Counted from the first letter of the stretch, positions 1 through 12,169 are shown. The stretch: DNA of 64,000 nt from Siphonodentalium dalli (GCA_032622095.1 CP136061.1:212936373-213000372); one strand, 5' to 3'. Notes: generated by a model not told the origin, from the letters alone. Numbers and translations are program-made.

Positions 1-39
1 TCAAGACTAATTGTCTGGTCCATTCGGGTGGCGCAGAGA

Positions 40-240
40 TGTTTTATCATTTTTTATCAATTTTTCTTACATTCTTTAACAATTTTTATAATTTTTTATC
101 ATTTTTTCTTTCATTCTGTAACAAATTTTATCATTTTTTATAATATTTTCTTACATTCTATAACAATTTTTATCATTTTTATTATATTGTTTAACATTTT
201 TATCATTTTTTATCATTTCCTAATGGAAATCCTCATCAAT
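40..240. repeat. AT-rich degenerate minisatellite
   Basis: Repeated variants of TTTTTATCATTTTT and TTCTTACATTCTTTAAC run through this stretch, with units of very roughly 50 bases. A related block lies at about 1080-1155 inside the small insertion there. No coding capacity is credible: the open frames are phenylalanine/isoleucine runs produced by the composition. Confidence 0.7.
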
Positions 241-769
241 GACTATTTAGTATAGAAAGGGTTAAGCATTTATGAAATTATCCATTTTTCAAAATCTTTC
301 GTAGACAGAGCTACATCTTGATACTATGGAATTGATCGGAAAGGGTTTTTTTCTCCAACAAAATATGCACGGTTTAATTCATCCTAAACGACACTTACTG
401 GTTTTCAAAATAAGAAAAAAAAATCCTGCCAAAATGAACCTATTTGAACTAAAAACCACTGAGTGTACTATATAACAATACCAGTTTTTAGATCCAAAAG
501 GATTCAACTCTAGCCCATTTTAAATTATTTTTTATAAATATTTACTGCAAAAAACATGTTACCAATTTCTTACTCGGGAATTATCTCCCTTTGAATTTAA
601 ACAGTACATATAGTTCAGAAAGTTGTCTAGTTGAATGTAGGTCAATACTATCATGTCTTTTGATTTTGAGGCTGTGAAGAACTGCGATTTCTGGCTGGTT
701 GGAACAAGACATATGTCATATAAGCGCCATATTCCGTTAACTTTGTGCGTATTGGTTTATTATTTTATT
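241..769. other. No gene seen
   Basis: AT-rich sequence without a recognisable open frame or repeat structure. The LINE relic that follows may extend a little into its right edge, but similarity fades below about position 770. Confidence 0.5.
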
Positions 770-955
770 CTGGCCTGACTGTATATTTGTATAGGAGGTT
801 CTAATCCATCTTTTAATCGAATCTCGAAAACCGAATTTTGAAAATCATTTTTCGACGAAGGACCAGGACACTGAGTCGAAAGCTTTTTCGAAATATATCA
901 GAAGTAGCATGCCTGGTTTATTTTGTAAGTTGGTTTCGTGAATTAAATCGAATAT

Positions 956-1433
956 TAACCCTTTGAGTGCCAGGTCCGATTTTTGTATCAACTCATATAC
1001 CCTGTGCCAATGCATTCTCTTATATATGGGAGTCGACCATATGTCGCCTCGCATATATAAGAGAATGCATTGGCCTAACAATTTTTCATCATTTGTTATT
1101 ATTTTTTACAATTTTTTACAATTTTAATAATTTTTTCTTATATTCTTTAACAGACTTATTTTGTAGGTTTAGTGCCAGGGAATCTTACGTTTTTCATGGG
1201 CATCAAAATTATTACTATGAATACTTGGTGATAGTTTTGAGTTATAACGTGCCCCTAAGGTTTTATCCAGTTTGTTTTTAAATTTGCTATAGCATGCTTA
1301 AGCATACCCAAACAAAATTCAACCCAAAAAAATCTTTGGAAATTTTTTTATTTTTATTTTTATTTTTTAGGGCCGATTTTACAGACCGTAAATTAGGGCC
1401 GATGAAATCGGCTCCTGGCACTGAAAGGGTTAA
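956..1433. mobile_element. Short TIR-bounded insertion (MITE) inside the LINE relic
   Basis: The ends are inverted copies: TTAACCCTTTGAGTGCCAGG at the left and its near-complement CCTGGCACTGAAAGGGTTAA at the right. The reading frame of the LINE relic is interrupted exactly at these ends, so the insertion is younger than the LINE. The TTAACCCTTT end resembles piggyBac-type termini, but the flanks fit a 3-4 bp duplication (TAA or TAAT) at least as well as TTAA, so the superfamily is open. Inside is a strong hairpin around 1011-1074. No transposase is encoded. Confidence 0.65.
1009..1075. repeat. Hairpin inside the MITE
   Basis: CAATGCATTCTCTTATATAT is matched by its inverted copy at about 1050-1074 across a loop of under 30 bases. 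Confidence 0.7.
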
Positions 1434-1720
1434 TTAGTCTGGTGTTGTCGCCAATAAATCTTTCTGACAAGAATCCCGATTGGTCCCGGATGATGATGCC
1501 TGTGAGAACTTTCTTGAGTCTATTTGCTATCCACGCCAATCTGTGTGAAATATTCAACAATGTGATCTAGCGGCAATTTTTAAGATATTGTCTTGCTTGT
1601 TTTTCTTCGGAATTTAAGCGGAATAATTCCTTGTTTTTGCCCATTTCTGAATTTACTGAGTGTTTGCGTCAACTCATCGTAACTGAGGGGACCTTCTGTT
1701 CAGGAGGGTTGTTCTTCGGA

Positions 1721-2265
1721 TAGTGTTGGGAAAGTAAGATTGTTTGGAATATTAGTACAGTTAGTGATATTTACCGAAGCTTTTGCTGAATATAGTTCTT
1801 GGTAAAAAAAAAATATTGTGGTTTCGACGGTGTCGTCAGATTTTTTTATAGTTGTCCCTGCAGAGTTGTCTATCACCCCAGTAAGTGTTTTAGATAAGAA
1901 GTGTTTTTTTCCAAATTCAAAAAATATTTGGTAGGTTTATGGTTTATCACCTTCGATAAACTTTGATCTTGTACGAACTATCATACCCTGGTTTTTTTTC
2001 TGTCCTTTTAGCAAATAATTAATATTGGAATCGGAGTTTGCGATAGTGCTCTCAATCATCTGTCTAATATTTTTGTTTTCTTCATTCCCTTTTTGTTTTT
2101 GTTTTGTTTTGTTTTATTTTGAAGACAATTTGATTGTTTTCCCTCTGATATCAAGTAAAATGGCGTTTAAGAAAAGCGAGTCAGATATTGTTAAACTGTT
2201 TGGGGGACGATTGGGGAGAAGTCTAGAAGTAACGGTCAAAGTTTTCTTTAACTAACCTACCCATA
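1721..2265. other. No gene seen
   Basis: T-rich sequence with homopolymer runs. The small open frames here are composition driven. The left edge may still hold degraded LINE sequence. Confidence 0.45.
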
Positions 2266-2269
2266 TAAA

Positions 2270-2560
2270 AAAAAACCGGGGTATATCCCCCGGTATACCA
2301 CGGTTTACCAGGGTTGTACCCCGGTATATTCCGAGTTGTACCATAGTACAACGATGTCTGTCCTCGTGTACATCCCTGGTTGTACCCGTGTACAATCTTG
2401 ACACAAAGCATACAGTTACAAAGTTCTGGCTCATTCAGCATATGTGAAGATTTTTGAAAAACTGTCTAAATAAATGACAAAGTGCAAAGCTGAAAACCCC
2501 AGAATACGTCAGGGGTTGCAGATTATTTTGCACCTGGTATACCCCGGTATGATAAATCAC
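2270..2560. repeat. GGTTGTACC/CCCCGGTATA repeat cluster
   Basis: Short motifs related to GGTTGTACC and CCCCGGTATACC recur many times in both orientations between 2275 and 2400 and again near 2535. The result is a locally GC-richer, self-complementary block. It looks like a degenerate minisatellite or the end of a small element. Confidence 0.55.
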
Positions 2561-4195
2561 TTTTATAGGGAAATGGCGCTCAAGCTGCTGGCCAGACTAT
2601 TCTGAGCGATAGCTAGAATGGTCGGGTTTACAGACTACCCTCTCTCCTATACATATATATCGCACCACAATGCCATGTTCTTTGATCCAAGTAATATATG
2701 ACATAATTTATGAACAATACTCTGATCATCTTTGTTGAGCAAAAGAGAATTGTTAAATTAAAAAAAACTTCGCCGTGATAAATTCTATTGATTTGAGTGA
2801 ATCTTTTGATGTAAGGGTTGTTCAAGCGCCATGGATCAGAATGTTCGATGCTGCCGACAAATCGTTTCACTTCAAGTTTCGCCATAGTGTTATTTGTGTT
2901 GATATAATATTGCGCGTCTAGGTTTTGCTTTTGCACGAGGTTCCCATCTCCACAGAAAATAAGTTGCGCATAACCAATCGACCTTACTTTTTCGTGAAAT
3001 GTGCCGCAAACATTTTAATGTTTTAGTTTTAATGGCAAAATTCAATCAAATTATGAACACAAGTACTTTAGCCCAATATTGGATATAAATTCCGTAGCAA
3101 TTTCCATCCTTGGTCGTAAACACTGAACATACGGAATGGCATTTGTATCTGCATCTTAACATATCTAGAACAAGTGTATCACTGAACATTGGATGGGTTC
3201 GGTTCACGTCAGAGATCCTCGCGAACTATTGATTCTGCATGCAGATTATCCGACGCTTGAATGGTATAACATAGCTTCACATTCTTGGCGCTGTTTAATG
3301 GATTTCTGCCCGAATGGCGACATGACAACCAACAATCGAAGCAATGACCCAAACCGACTCTTATCTCTATGTATTCCTACAAACAAGTCGTCTATATTTG
3401 ATGAACTTATCCTTCTGGGACTTCAAGCTTGGGAAGAGGTTTTTAATTTTCTCTGTTGTATTTTATGGGCATGCCCAATCTACGTTTATCATGCCGTGAC
3501 AGTATGCAAGCATGTTTACTATTGGTTGATCATGATTGCTGAAGACTGTATTAATCGCTAATATAAGAGGACGTTGAACCAAATACGTGGAAAGTCTGCT
3601 CCATATTAAATATCCATAATTATATAAATATTTATATATATAATTAGGATCAGGCTATTTTGTTTCTCCTGTTCAGAAATCGCCAATGAAATTGTGTATT
3701 GCATGGGAGGCCAAATTCACATTTATTAGCTAATTATGCTTAAGCCTAATTCAAGAGTAATCCATTTTCATGTTACGGTGAAGTACGAACTGTAATTCCA
3801 CTTAAGTGTAGTTCAGATACCCGCTTTCAAAACTCCCATCACGTTGAAATGGGTGAAACCTCTGATATGGCTCAGTCATATTTTGAGTCAAAATAATGAT
3901 TCAATGGCATATATAGGACAGGCATCGCCCACAATAAAACAATTTTAGATCGCACCATTTGATCCAAGGTAAGAAAATTAGAAAACCCACTAACGAAGCC
4001 AATTACGCTCAACCATGGGCGGAATTAAATTAGGCTAATTATATTACGTTAAGCCTAATTATGTTATACGGTTAGGCATAATACTATTACGCTTAAGCTG
4101 GGTATTATGTGGATCACAATTTTCTGTTCAGATAAATCCAATCCAATTGCAAGCAGGATCAAATTAATTCTGATGGCATACGTTTAAAATATATA
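2561..4195. other. No recognised gene; one unexplained open frame
   Basis: A 122-codon plus-strand open frame at 3193-3561 is rich in Trp, Cys and Tyr, with no motif I recognise. It could be an exon fragment but has no convincing splice context, so it is not called as a gene. The rest is AT-rich and carries scattered copies of a TTAAGCCTAATT motif (about 3735-4090). Confidence 0.35.
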
Positions 4196-4930
4196 CTACT
4201 AGCTGGGGTAACCGGCGTTGCTCGGGTAAAGAATGCGTAAATTATTAGTGCCCCATTAAGTGATTTAAATTAATTATCAGTCACACAAGGTACACACCAC
4301 CTATTGCATGACACTATCCGGATAAAGTGACAAAAACGCTCTTTATTGTTGATAATTAGTGCCTATTTAATTCATATGAGGTCAACGGCACCTATCCCAT
4401 GACACTACCCGTGTCAAATTACCTCTGCGTAATGTATTAGTCCCCATTTAAGTCAGCTGAGGTCAAAGACGCCTAGCCCATGATATCCCCCCTGTGTACC
4501 ATTTGTTCTACTTATCGTCTCATATGACCAGGAATGCCCTTTGTTGCTCATATATATGGTAATATATTTTTTGATGTTCCAGCTAGTGCCAAATGCACCT
4601 ATCCAATGTTACTCCCCGTGTCAATGTACCCATGTATACCAATTCCAGCAACCAGGGTTAAACCATTTTGGGTAAATGATTAAGTATTTATTTAAAATGA
4701 TTTGCTAATGCCCATTTAGGTCGACTGCGGTCAACGGCATCTATCCCATGACACTCCTCGTATCAATTCCCCCCTTTGAATAAACCAGATGTCAACCATT
4801 TTGGGTATATTATGAATTATTTAGTTAAATTAATTATTATATATGATGGCCTTTTAAGATAGCTGACATAATCGCACCTACCCAAAGACACTCCCCGTGT
4901 CAATTGACCCCTGTGTACAAATGTTCAGCT
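4196..4930. repeat. Degenerate tandem repeat, unit roughly 100-150 bp
   Basis: The block opens with ACCGGCGTTGCTCGGGTAAA and then repeats a module containing CCCATTTAAGTC, GAGGTCAA, CTATCCCATGACACT and CCCCGTGTCAATT at about 4255, 4365, 4440, 4580, 4710 and 4845. Copies diverge strongly. It is non-coding. Confidence 0.65.
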
Positions 4931-6011
4931 TCGATGGTTCAGCCGTTTTGTCGCCCATAGCACGACAGACAAACATTCAAAAAACACAATTGAGTTGTAA
5001 TTATCTGAACATTTCCCTCGAATAAATAGGACTCATTGTGCACTTGTTTATCTGTCGTATGCTTATTTTTCCTGAACACCCCTCCAGACGAAAAATAGAC
5101 CGGTCCAATGTATTTATAACTGGGTGGGAGAATCCACTCAGCATAGAAAGGGTTAACATTCCGTGTTGATATAGTGAAACGTTGTTGAAAATGAACTCCT
5201 ATGTTTATTTTAAAGTCCACCCATAGTCGGATCTCTTATGTCGAAAAAAAAATAAGGTCGCGCAATTTCTGAATGATGAAAGTGATCTGAGAACGGTTTC
5301 TGGTCGTTGCGTTATCCTTATATATAAAAGTGTAGGATCCGTCTGTCCGTCTGTTGTCTGTCTGTCCGGATTTTTCTCCCAGACTGCTGGTTCCCAAATT
5401 TGGTGTGGTGACTCGGGGTACACCGCGGAGGTTATAACGGCGTTAGTTTTTCGAAATTTTGATTTAAAAAAATTAATTAAATAAATAAAAACAACAAGGA
5501 ACACTATGGGCCTATTTCAGAATCAGATAATTCCAATATGAACTTTTTAGGTCTAATATGAATCTAATTGCAGGAGTATATGTTGCAGCACCAGATGAAC
5601 GCTCTTTATATATATACATGTATGTGTTTTTACTGTGGCCCGCGCCATTCTGGTATAAGTAAACTGCGGGCTTATTCCAGATGTCACTATTTAGGTCCTA
5701 TATGAACCCATCTGCACGAGGATATATTGAAGTAGAATAACATATATTATCTCTATATATAAAAGAATAGGATATGTCTGTCATGTACGCCCAGCGCACA
5801 CATGGGTCGCAGGCTGCTAACACACAAAGGACAGGCCGCTTTGTGCACGGGCCACAGGCCCCACCGACGCTGAATAAGAGAGTCTGTTTCTGCTAGTAGT
5901 AAATCATTATTTTTAAGAAAATGTGCAATGTGATCGGCAATTTTAAGAATAAAACAAACAAAAACATGAATATATACAAAAACTTAATAGTTAGTGGTGC
6001 AAAAACATATA
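4931..6011. other. Repeat debris with a CTGTC-rich microsatellite
   Basis: There is a run of CTGTCTGTCCG-like repeats at about 5337-5370. Two related motifs, TTATATATAAAAG at about 5318 and CTATATATAAAAGA at about 5753, are each followed by GTAGGATCCGTCTG-like or ATAGGATATGTCTG-like sequence, so they appear to be two copies of one element end. No gene is visible. Confidence 0.4.
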
Positions 6012-6440
6012 AGGGTACGTTCATACACTGACAAGTTTGCACGGCATGTTTTGCAATGTATTATCTCATAGAAAGCCCTATATATGGTGTCAGAATATGA
6101 ACGGAAACATTCATATACAATTCATCTGTACCACAGCTTACTTACACGAGAAGCAAAAACTATGTACTTCCACTGTTAGCGATACTATCGATATTTGCCT
6201 GTAAATAGCATGCAATTATCTCGCAATTATCAATTTTACAGGCATTTTAAGGCAAAGTGTTAGTAGCACCGTTACATGTGGAACTACCGACAATTTACTC
6301 CTTTTGCCGTTAGCTTCGGTAAATACATGTATGCGTGTTATATGCATGTTGCCGTTCATATTCTGGCACCACATGGGTTTCTATGAGAAAATGCCTGCAA
6401 AAAATGCATTGCAATCTTGCCAGTGTATGAAAGTACCCTA
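6012..6440. mobile_element. TIR-bounded MITE, copy 1
   Basis: The left end reads AGGGTACGTTCATACACTG and the right end CAGTGTATGAAAGTACCCT, which are inverted copies. Internal subterminal segments (a CATGTTTTGCAATG-type motif at the left and CATTGCAATCTTGCC at the right) are also complementary. It holds no coding sequence and abuts the next element directly. Confidence 0.65.
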
Positions 6441-8475
6441 AGGGTACGTTCATACGATGGCAAAATTGCACTGCAAACTGCAAAAATGCCATGCCCGATG
6501 GTCGTTTTTGTTAGCTGGCATTTTTGCAGGTTGCCGACCAGCTCATGCTCCGTCGTGGCTGGCTGACAACGATCAACGACGATTTATGATAACGGTATCT
6601 ACCTCTTTGCCGGTGCCCATAAAACGAGGCCACTAACAATAATTACAAGTATCCGTGTTGTCCTTGATTCGAATTGTGTATCTGGGAGAGGCATTATTAG
6701 ACAGTTTGTTCTCAGCTATTGTCATGTTCATACTTAATTATACATGACGTGGTATAAAGAGTTCCGAAAGTGGTACTTTTCAGAAATGTTGGAGCTAGGG
6801 GAAGGGGGCAGGCAAAATGGACACAAACAGTGTCCCCAACTTCACCAAAGATATATCATGGTGGGCGTCTTGACATTTGTGATAATGGTTCGTCTTTGGC
6901 ATTCATAAAGCATATATATATATATATGTATATGTATACAACTATGCAGTCGATTATTATGTATATATGTATAGGCTATAATATGTAAATTTAGTACTGA
7001 CATAAATCATATACACATACATTCTAACTCGCATTGACAACGCCAGATAGCCCCATTAGTTAATATATATATGAACATTTTCAAGTATTTTCATAAACGT
7101 ATTTCAAACATGGCAATATTTACCACCAGGGATGTGTGTCAGGGGTAGACCCCCAAAGTACAACAGTTGGACATTTGATGCATGATACAACATTAGTTGG
7201 AAATTTCGGATTAAAATAGTGTGAATTTTGCACTGGACGATAATTTTATATACCAAACAGTATTAAGTGTGATATTTGTTGTTTTTAGACCGCATTTTTG
7301 TACTGAAATGTAGCTATCAGTTGAGAGTTATCGTCCACATAGGTGATGTTACGATGGGAATTCCAATAGTTTGCATTGCATCCAGTGTTAATTTTTTTGA
7401 GTAAATTGCCAATCATGGATGTTAGTTTAGGAATTTCCACCGACAGATTGAAGTTTGAACGCTTGTGGTACCAGTTAAAAACACCAATACAAGGCGGGTA
7501 CCAATGGGATTTCTCGAGAGTCGGGAAGTCGTCGGTATTCTTCGTTGAGCTAAGTGGGGACCAACCATCTCTCTGGGTGACATTTATGGTACTCATATAT
7601 CAGCAGCATCCCATCGATGGAGCTGGCCGTGGCGATCTCAAATTCCAACATATCAAGTGACATTATTAACGCCCATCGGGTGTTTACTGGTGGGCAAATT
7701 TTAGATCGCTGTGTGTCTGTGGACGTTTTATAAATAGATAATCGTTTTTTCCGGTTTTGACAATTCGCAGTAGGTCCCTATTTGCGGAGGTCCACGAACA
7801 TTGTCGAAATATGTTGATTTTAATGAGGGAATGGGTGCGTATATGTCAATTGATACGTATTTTAAACAAATAACGACACGATCATCATAATAGTGGTTTG
7901 TTCTATGAATCATATCATATTCGCTGGATTGATAGTTGCAGTATGTAACTATTATGACCGCATTAATTGCTTTCAATGTTTAGATATCACCAATGGCTGG
8001 ACCACTGTTGAAGAGTTTATGGCGGGAACACAATGACTCCGATTTTTTATCCGCATTTAGAGACTTCTGGTGTGGTGAATTAGAAACCTGCAGTAATAAG
8101 CCGTAGTTTTTTGTAATAATTTGAAGGATTAGTTGTTTTAACGGAATTCTGAGGAATTCATGTAACCAATATATTTAACATTTTTGTTTTTATAATTTAT
8201 ATTTATGGGTAATAATATAATCTTGAGGGCGTTACCATTTCTGATTATGGTTTTCTTATTTTGACTGGCCTAACAATACCAACACGCACTGTGTTCTTAA
8301 TATATTGTAAACAGCTCAGCGATATCCGCAATCACGCAAAAAACCGCTGTCGTACATGATCACTACTAACGCTGATTTGTTGACAACAGTTACTGGCAGA
8401 AATTAATCCGTTTGGCAATTTTGCAGCTGGCATTTTTGCAGTTTGCGGTGCAATATTGCCAGCGTATGAATTCCG
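6441..8475. mobile_element. Second TIR pair of the same type
   Basis: AGGGTACGTTCATACGATGG at about 6441 begins a terminal region that includes GCAAACTGCAAAAATGCC. A complementary region ending in CCAGCGTATGAATTCCG lies at about 8403-8475. These may be the ends of one 2-kb insertion or two solo MITEs of one family. No transposase was seen between them. A candidate host exon (7983-8092) lies inside, which argues against a single clean insertion. Confidence 0.4.
7983..8092 (+). CDS. Tentative internal exon of the PC-esterase-like gene
   Basis: A TTTAG acceptor-like site precedes the segment and a GTAATAAG donor-like site follows it. In one frame it reads LLKSLWREHNDSDFLSAF followed by FWCGELETC. 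The Trp-Cys...Cys pattern resembles the cysteine pair before the catalytic domain of NXPE/PC-esterase proteins, and it sits about 600 bases upstream of the exon at 8677. This is an inference from position and one weak motif; splice phase with the next exon could not be verified. Confidence 0.22.
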
Positions 8476-8676
8476 TTTGTGTTGTGTTATAGTTATTGTA
8501 TTATGTGTGTGTATATATCGCAATATAGCAATGGCTTTTCCAATGAAAATCTACAATTTGTTTGAGGCCTTTCTATTCAGAACAGTGTTCATAAGGCAAT
8601 ATTTTCAGTTGAGAAGAAACAGGATTCAGATTTAAATATACAAAACAAAATATTTTGTTGTCCTTTTCTTTTTCAG

Positions 8677-9230
8677 AACAAAATAAGCGGTGTTCAGGAA
8701 TGGCTGCCATAACGTCAAGAGAATGCCGATCGCTTTTCAATAGAAACCCGAACTTCTGCAATGGCACTGTGACTGCAACCTATTTAATGACAGAACAATA
8801 CAATGCAAAGGCTGTGGAATCGTATCAACAAAAAATGAAAAGTCTTGTCAACAAAGCGGAGACGTTTGTAATCCTACATATGGGTGTCCATGACCATTTA
8901 AAGTCCAAAGACACAATAGAACGCTATATAGCGCCTCCGCTGCGATCCATGCAGGAAGCCAATGCTGACTGGCCGAAAGTTGTTTGGTTTGCTCACCACA
9001 GGCCTGGTCTCCTCAGTTCAATAGATCTGTATCCGTATCAAAAACTGCCAGGAATATTAGCATTCAATGCTGAGATCAAGAAATACTTAGAGAAGACAAA
9101 ATGGCAGTATCTGGACATAAGTAATCTCACTAATTCTATTTTTAGTTTTGACGGGTATCATTATGGTCTTGGACTGAACTTGGTAAAAATAGACATAGTT
9201 TTGCAATATATAAAAAACACGATGTGCTGA
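8677..9230 (+). CDS. PC-esterase / NXPE-like protein, probable last exon
   Basis: A strong acceptor (pyrimidine-rich CCTTTTCTTTTTCAG) ends at 8676, and the frame stays open from there for about 183 codons to a TGA at 9228-9230. The C-terminus contains FDGYHYGLGLNLVKIDIVLQ. Its DGxHYG signature carries the Asp-His pair of the PC-esterase/SGNH-fold domain found in NXPE and related glycan-modifying esterases. Upstream, VILHMGVHDH resembles the block 3 region of that fold. The GDS nucleophile motif would lie in an upstream exon I cannot identify. No signal peptide or membrane segment is present in this exon. The family call rests on eye-recognised motifs; the substrate is unknown. Confidence 0.6.
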
Positions 9231-9424
9231 AATCCATAGTAATTTTTTTTATTAAATACTTGATTTACATTATTTTCAGTGATATCATACAAACATATTA
9301 ATCATTACATATTATTTAACACATTGTACTAGATGTATCACCATACAATGGTGGATGCCCTTGCAAACCAGTCATTCACTCTCCTTGCATACCAAAATTA
9401 TATAGATCAGTGTATTTTTAGAGA
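9231..9424. other. 3' flank of the esterase exon
   Basis: AT-rich sequence after the stop codon, with an ATTAAA-like motif near 9251 that could serve as a polyadenylation signal. No canonical AATAAA is obvious nearby. Confidence 0.3.
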
Positions 9425-9569
9425 ATCTCCCACGAGTTATGTTGAGATATAAGATTTTATGGAACGAGTTTGAAGAATGTGATTCACAGCGAGTCGTAGA
9501 CGAGTTGTGAATCCAATTTATCGAACGAAATTCATAAAATCTTATATCTCAACATAACGTGTTGAAGAT
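9425..9569. repeat. Hairpin element
   Basis: GAGTTATGTTGAGATATAAG and the following TTTTATG (about 9434-9460) are inverted at 9533-9560 as CATAAAATCTTATATCTC followed by AACATAAC. The arms are about 35 bases; a second, weaker pairing (GATTCACA...TGTGAATC) lies inside. Confidence 0.75.
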
Positions 9570-10075
9570 CTTTTATATCACATGAACAAAACTATAGCTT
9601 TGTGCCTGTTTAACAAATCAATATCTTAAAATAAAGCTCAAAATGCATTCAAAATGCACGGTGAGGGGGTCCACATTGGAATTTCCAACCACCTCCTTTC
9701 CTTGAATTAGACCAATCCCACGAGATTGCAATTCCATTTGCAGCCCTCCCCCTTGAGTTTTGATTTTCCCCTCACACAGACTCCTAGCATCTAGATTGGC
9801 CTCCAGCTTTCCAAGTGTTGGACATTTCCAACTTGACACCCCCTAATTTCGACGAACTACACGAGTATTGACATCGATAATGAAACACCACGAGAAATTT
9901 CAGAAAGCGTTGAGCCGTATCAAAAACTGTGTCACTCGGCGATTCCTTTCTTCTGGTTGCGAAGCGAGTTTCTGATTCAGAAATATGCAAAATCGTTCCA
10001 GATGTTCATCTCAGCCATATATACTTAGTACTTAAATGTGATTATCTTAGAGAACCATTCTGATGCCATGGAATT
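9570..10075. other. No gene seen
   Basis: Unstructured sequence. Short open frames on the minus strand have no recognisable motif. Confidence 0.4.
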
Positions 10076-10620
10076 GCTTAAAGGCACGGGCGGCGTTCGT
10101 TGCAGAAATATTCATATTTGTTCAAATCGCCATCAACAGAAGGAATATTAAAATATATATAGTTTTGTTCATATGCCAAACATAATCAGCGCGTAAATAG
10201 TATATTGTCGTCAAGACGTACGATGGTGTACGTAAACAAGAACCTTCTCGTGTTACAGAAATTTTGCTTCTGTTTACATAACACAGCGCAATTCTATTGG
10301 TTAATCACACACAAATGATATAAACGCTCTTTGTTATTTTCATATCAGGGAAACAGTAAAAATAACGCTCGTTATGTTTACCATATCCGGATCTAAACAA
10401 AAGCCAGGTTCTGTTACGTTTTTTGCTTTTGTTTACACAACAAAGGAAAAACATTAGACAACAACATACTGTTTCTGCCATATTTCTGATTTGTATAAGA
10501 ACAAGGTCTGTCTATATTTTACTATTCTTTCTGTTGATGGCGGTTTTTGACGGAGCTGAATATTTTAACTGCATACCCACCGCCAACACCGCCCGTATCT
10601 TTAATACGTGTGTTGAACTA
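10076..10620 (+). repeat. Interspersed repeat, copy A (forward)
   Basis: The copy starts around TTAAAGGCACGGGCGG and runs to about CGCCCGTATCTTTAA. It matches the reverse complement of 12,170-12,665 along its whole length with moderate divergence. Shared blocks include AATCACACACAAATG, ATAAACGCTCTTT, TTTTGTTTACA and GGCGGTTTTTGACGG. A further fragment of the family, with the ATAAAGAGCGTT block repeated, lies at about 52,690-52,760. No protein is encoded. Confidence 0.8.
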
Positions 10621-11300
10621 ACAAAGTTTAAGCACATATATACACCAAGCCCGAGTAATGATTGGGTGAGAGATGGGGTGGGGGCACTAAATTTGATATG
10701 AATTGATAAGAAAAAGTCGCAAATTACCACCAAGCTTACACATAATCATCTCCATATTATCAAGAGTATAATGGTGTGGCGTAAAGCTATCAAATGTGGC
10801 GTCATTCGAGTCAGGGGTGCACTGAAGGGGAGAGGGGCACCAAAATTGATAGTGTATAATTTTGGGAAGTATATATGTACTTCGAGCTCCATGAATTTAG
10901 TTCCCAGTTCCCAGATTCGAGAAATTCGACGGAATGCCGACTAGAATGATAAAATTTGGTGAAATCGCACATAGCCACTCTATGGGGCACTTTAGGGGGC
11001 AACACGTACCCGGATCGTTCATTATACCCGGCCATATTCATAAGAATATGTCTATAATACCCTGAATTTGGCCATATCGGATTTGACTGCTTTAAACCAA
11101 CCATAACATGCATGTCTGGTATATATACCGTATAAGGATACATGTCGTACGTGCTGATATCGGTTGCTGAACCTACGTCATTGTATTGATTTCAGATCAA
11201 TGTCCACTGAGTCTAATCCATATATAAACATGTAATATGAATACAGCACCTAATTTGGTATTAGCATATAATTATGTTATACACACCGGCGGTGGCACTG
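10621..11300. other. No gene seen
   Basis: This lies between repeat copy A and the 3' end of the LINE. Two parallel phrases (GGGGTGGGGGCACTAAATTT at about 10,675 and AGAGGGGCACCAAAATTG at about 10,830) suggest a diverged local duplication. Confidence 0.35.
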
Positions 11301-11786
11301 ACTTGACTTGAAACATATTTTATTTGCAAAATATACAAAAGGGATTGGGGCACAAGTTTTTGCAACTTATGAAGCCCCTCTCCTAATACAATATTGTAAC
11401 ACACATGTGATCAAGATGACGGTACAAACTTATTTACATGGTGAGAAGTTATGGGAGATATAGTGTGTAGCGCCTTCCAGAGATGATCCAACATGAGATT
11501 GCTTCTTATCTGTGAGAAAATTTGTATTTGAAGAATCTCACTACTTTATTAATGTTGGAATGATTGACAAGTGCCAATATATTATCTATTCTTAGTACTT
11601 TTATGTTGGTTGTAAAATATAATGGTACACTTGGTTCGTTCTCTATTTTGTTATTGTTGTGCTCTGGAAGGCAATACAGATGATAAATCAGAATGAGATG
11701 TTTGAATGGGAGGTTTGTCCACTTGTGAGGTAAAAGTTGAAATTCCGGAAGCAAGTATAGATTCGCAAATAAGATAAATATAATGA

Positions 11787-12125
11787 TTAGGGGTCAAAAC
11801 GCTTAGTCGCTGCAATATATTGCTGTGTGATGGAAAATAGTTTAATATTTTGTTGGGACGAGAGATAAGGTATTCCACACATGAGTTCTGAAATATGGCT
11901 TACTTTGATATTTTCGCGGGCTAGTTTCTCAAAGAGAACTGAGCGCTCACGTTGGTACAATGGGCACACGAAGAAATAGTGATAGGCGTCTTCAGAACGA
12001 TTTCCATATGAGCATGCGGGGCTGTCAGCGATATAATTATTGAACATATCACATCGGAGTTCACTGCAAAAATTACGTATGCGACAATGAAAAATGTTGT
12101 ATTTTCTGCGTCCAGCATAGAAATG
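11787..12125 (-). pseudogene. LINE ORF2 C-terminal piece with zinc-finger-like motif
   Basis: The minus-strand reading YAGRRKYNIFHCRIRNFCSE, followed by CDMFNNYIADSPACSYGN and SEDAYHYFFVCPLYQRERSV, is the Cys/His-rich end of many Jockey/CR1-type ORF2 proteins (C...C...H...C spacing). It lies on the same strand and in the right order after the reverse transcriptase frame, separated from it only by repeat copy B. It ends at TAG near 11,787. Confidence 0.8.
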
Positions 12126-12169
12126 TAGAGGGGGGGGCTGATTGTGGGATCTATATGATACAAGTTGGT

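Larger units (their letters stand above)
770..1720 (-). pseudogene. L1-like LINE reverse transcriptase relic
   Basis: Read on the minus strand, the segment 1720-1434 translates to a typical non-LTR reverse transcriptase stretch (IANRLKKVL, DQSGFLSERFIGDNTRLI). The segment 955-845 continues it with DLIHETNLQNKPG and FEKAFDSVSWSF, the first catalytic aspartate block (seen here as YFEKAFDS). The two pieces are separated by a short TIR-bounded insertion at 956-1433. Further upstream on the minus strand, PLSYDELTQTLSKFRNGQ resembles the region before the RT domain. Stops and a truncated palm (no YADD block found) show that it is dead. The wording of the blocks fits the L1/Tx1 side of LINEs better than the Jockey or CR1 side; this is recognition by eye. 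Confidence 0.75.

Noticed and set aside
3193-3561. 122-codon plus-strand frame as a gene
   Set aside because: No family, no splice sites and no repeat evidence either way; left as unexplained.
7376-7660. 94-codon frame as an upstream exon of the esterase gene carrying the GDS motif
   Set aside because: It has SGDQPSLW rather than GDS, an equally long frame on the opposite strand, and no clear splice sites.
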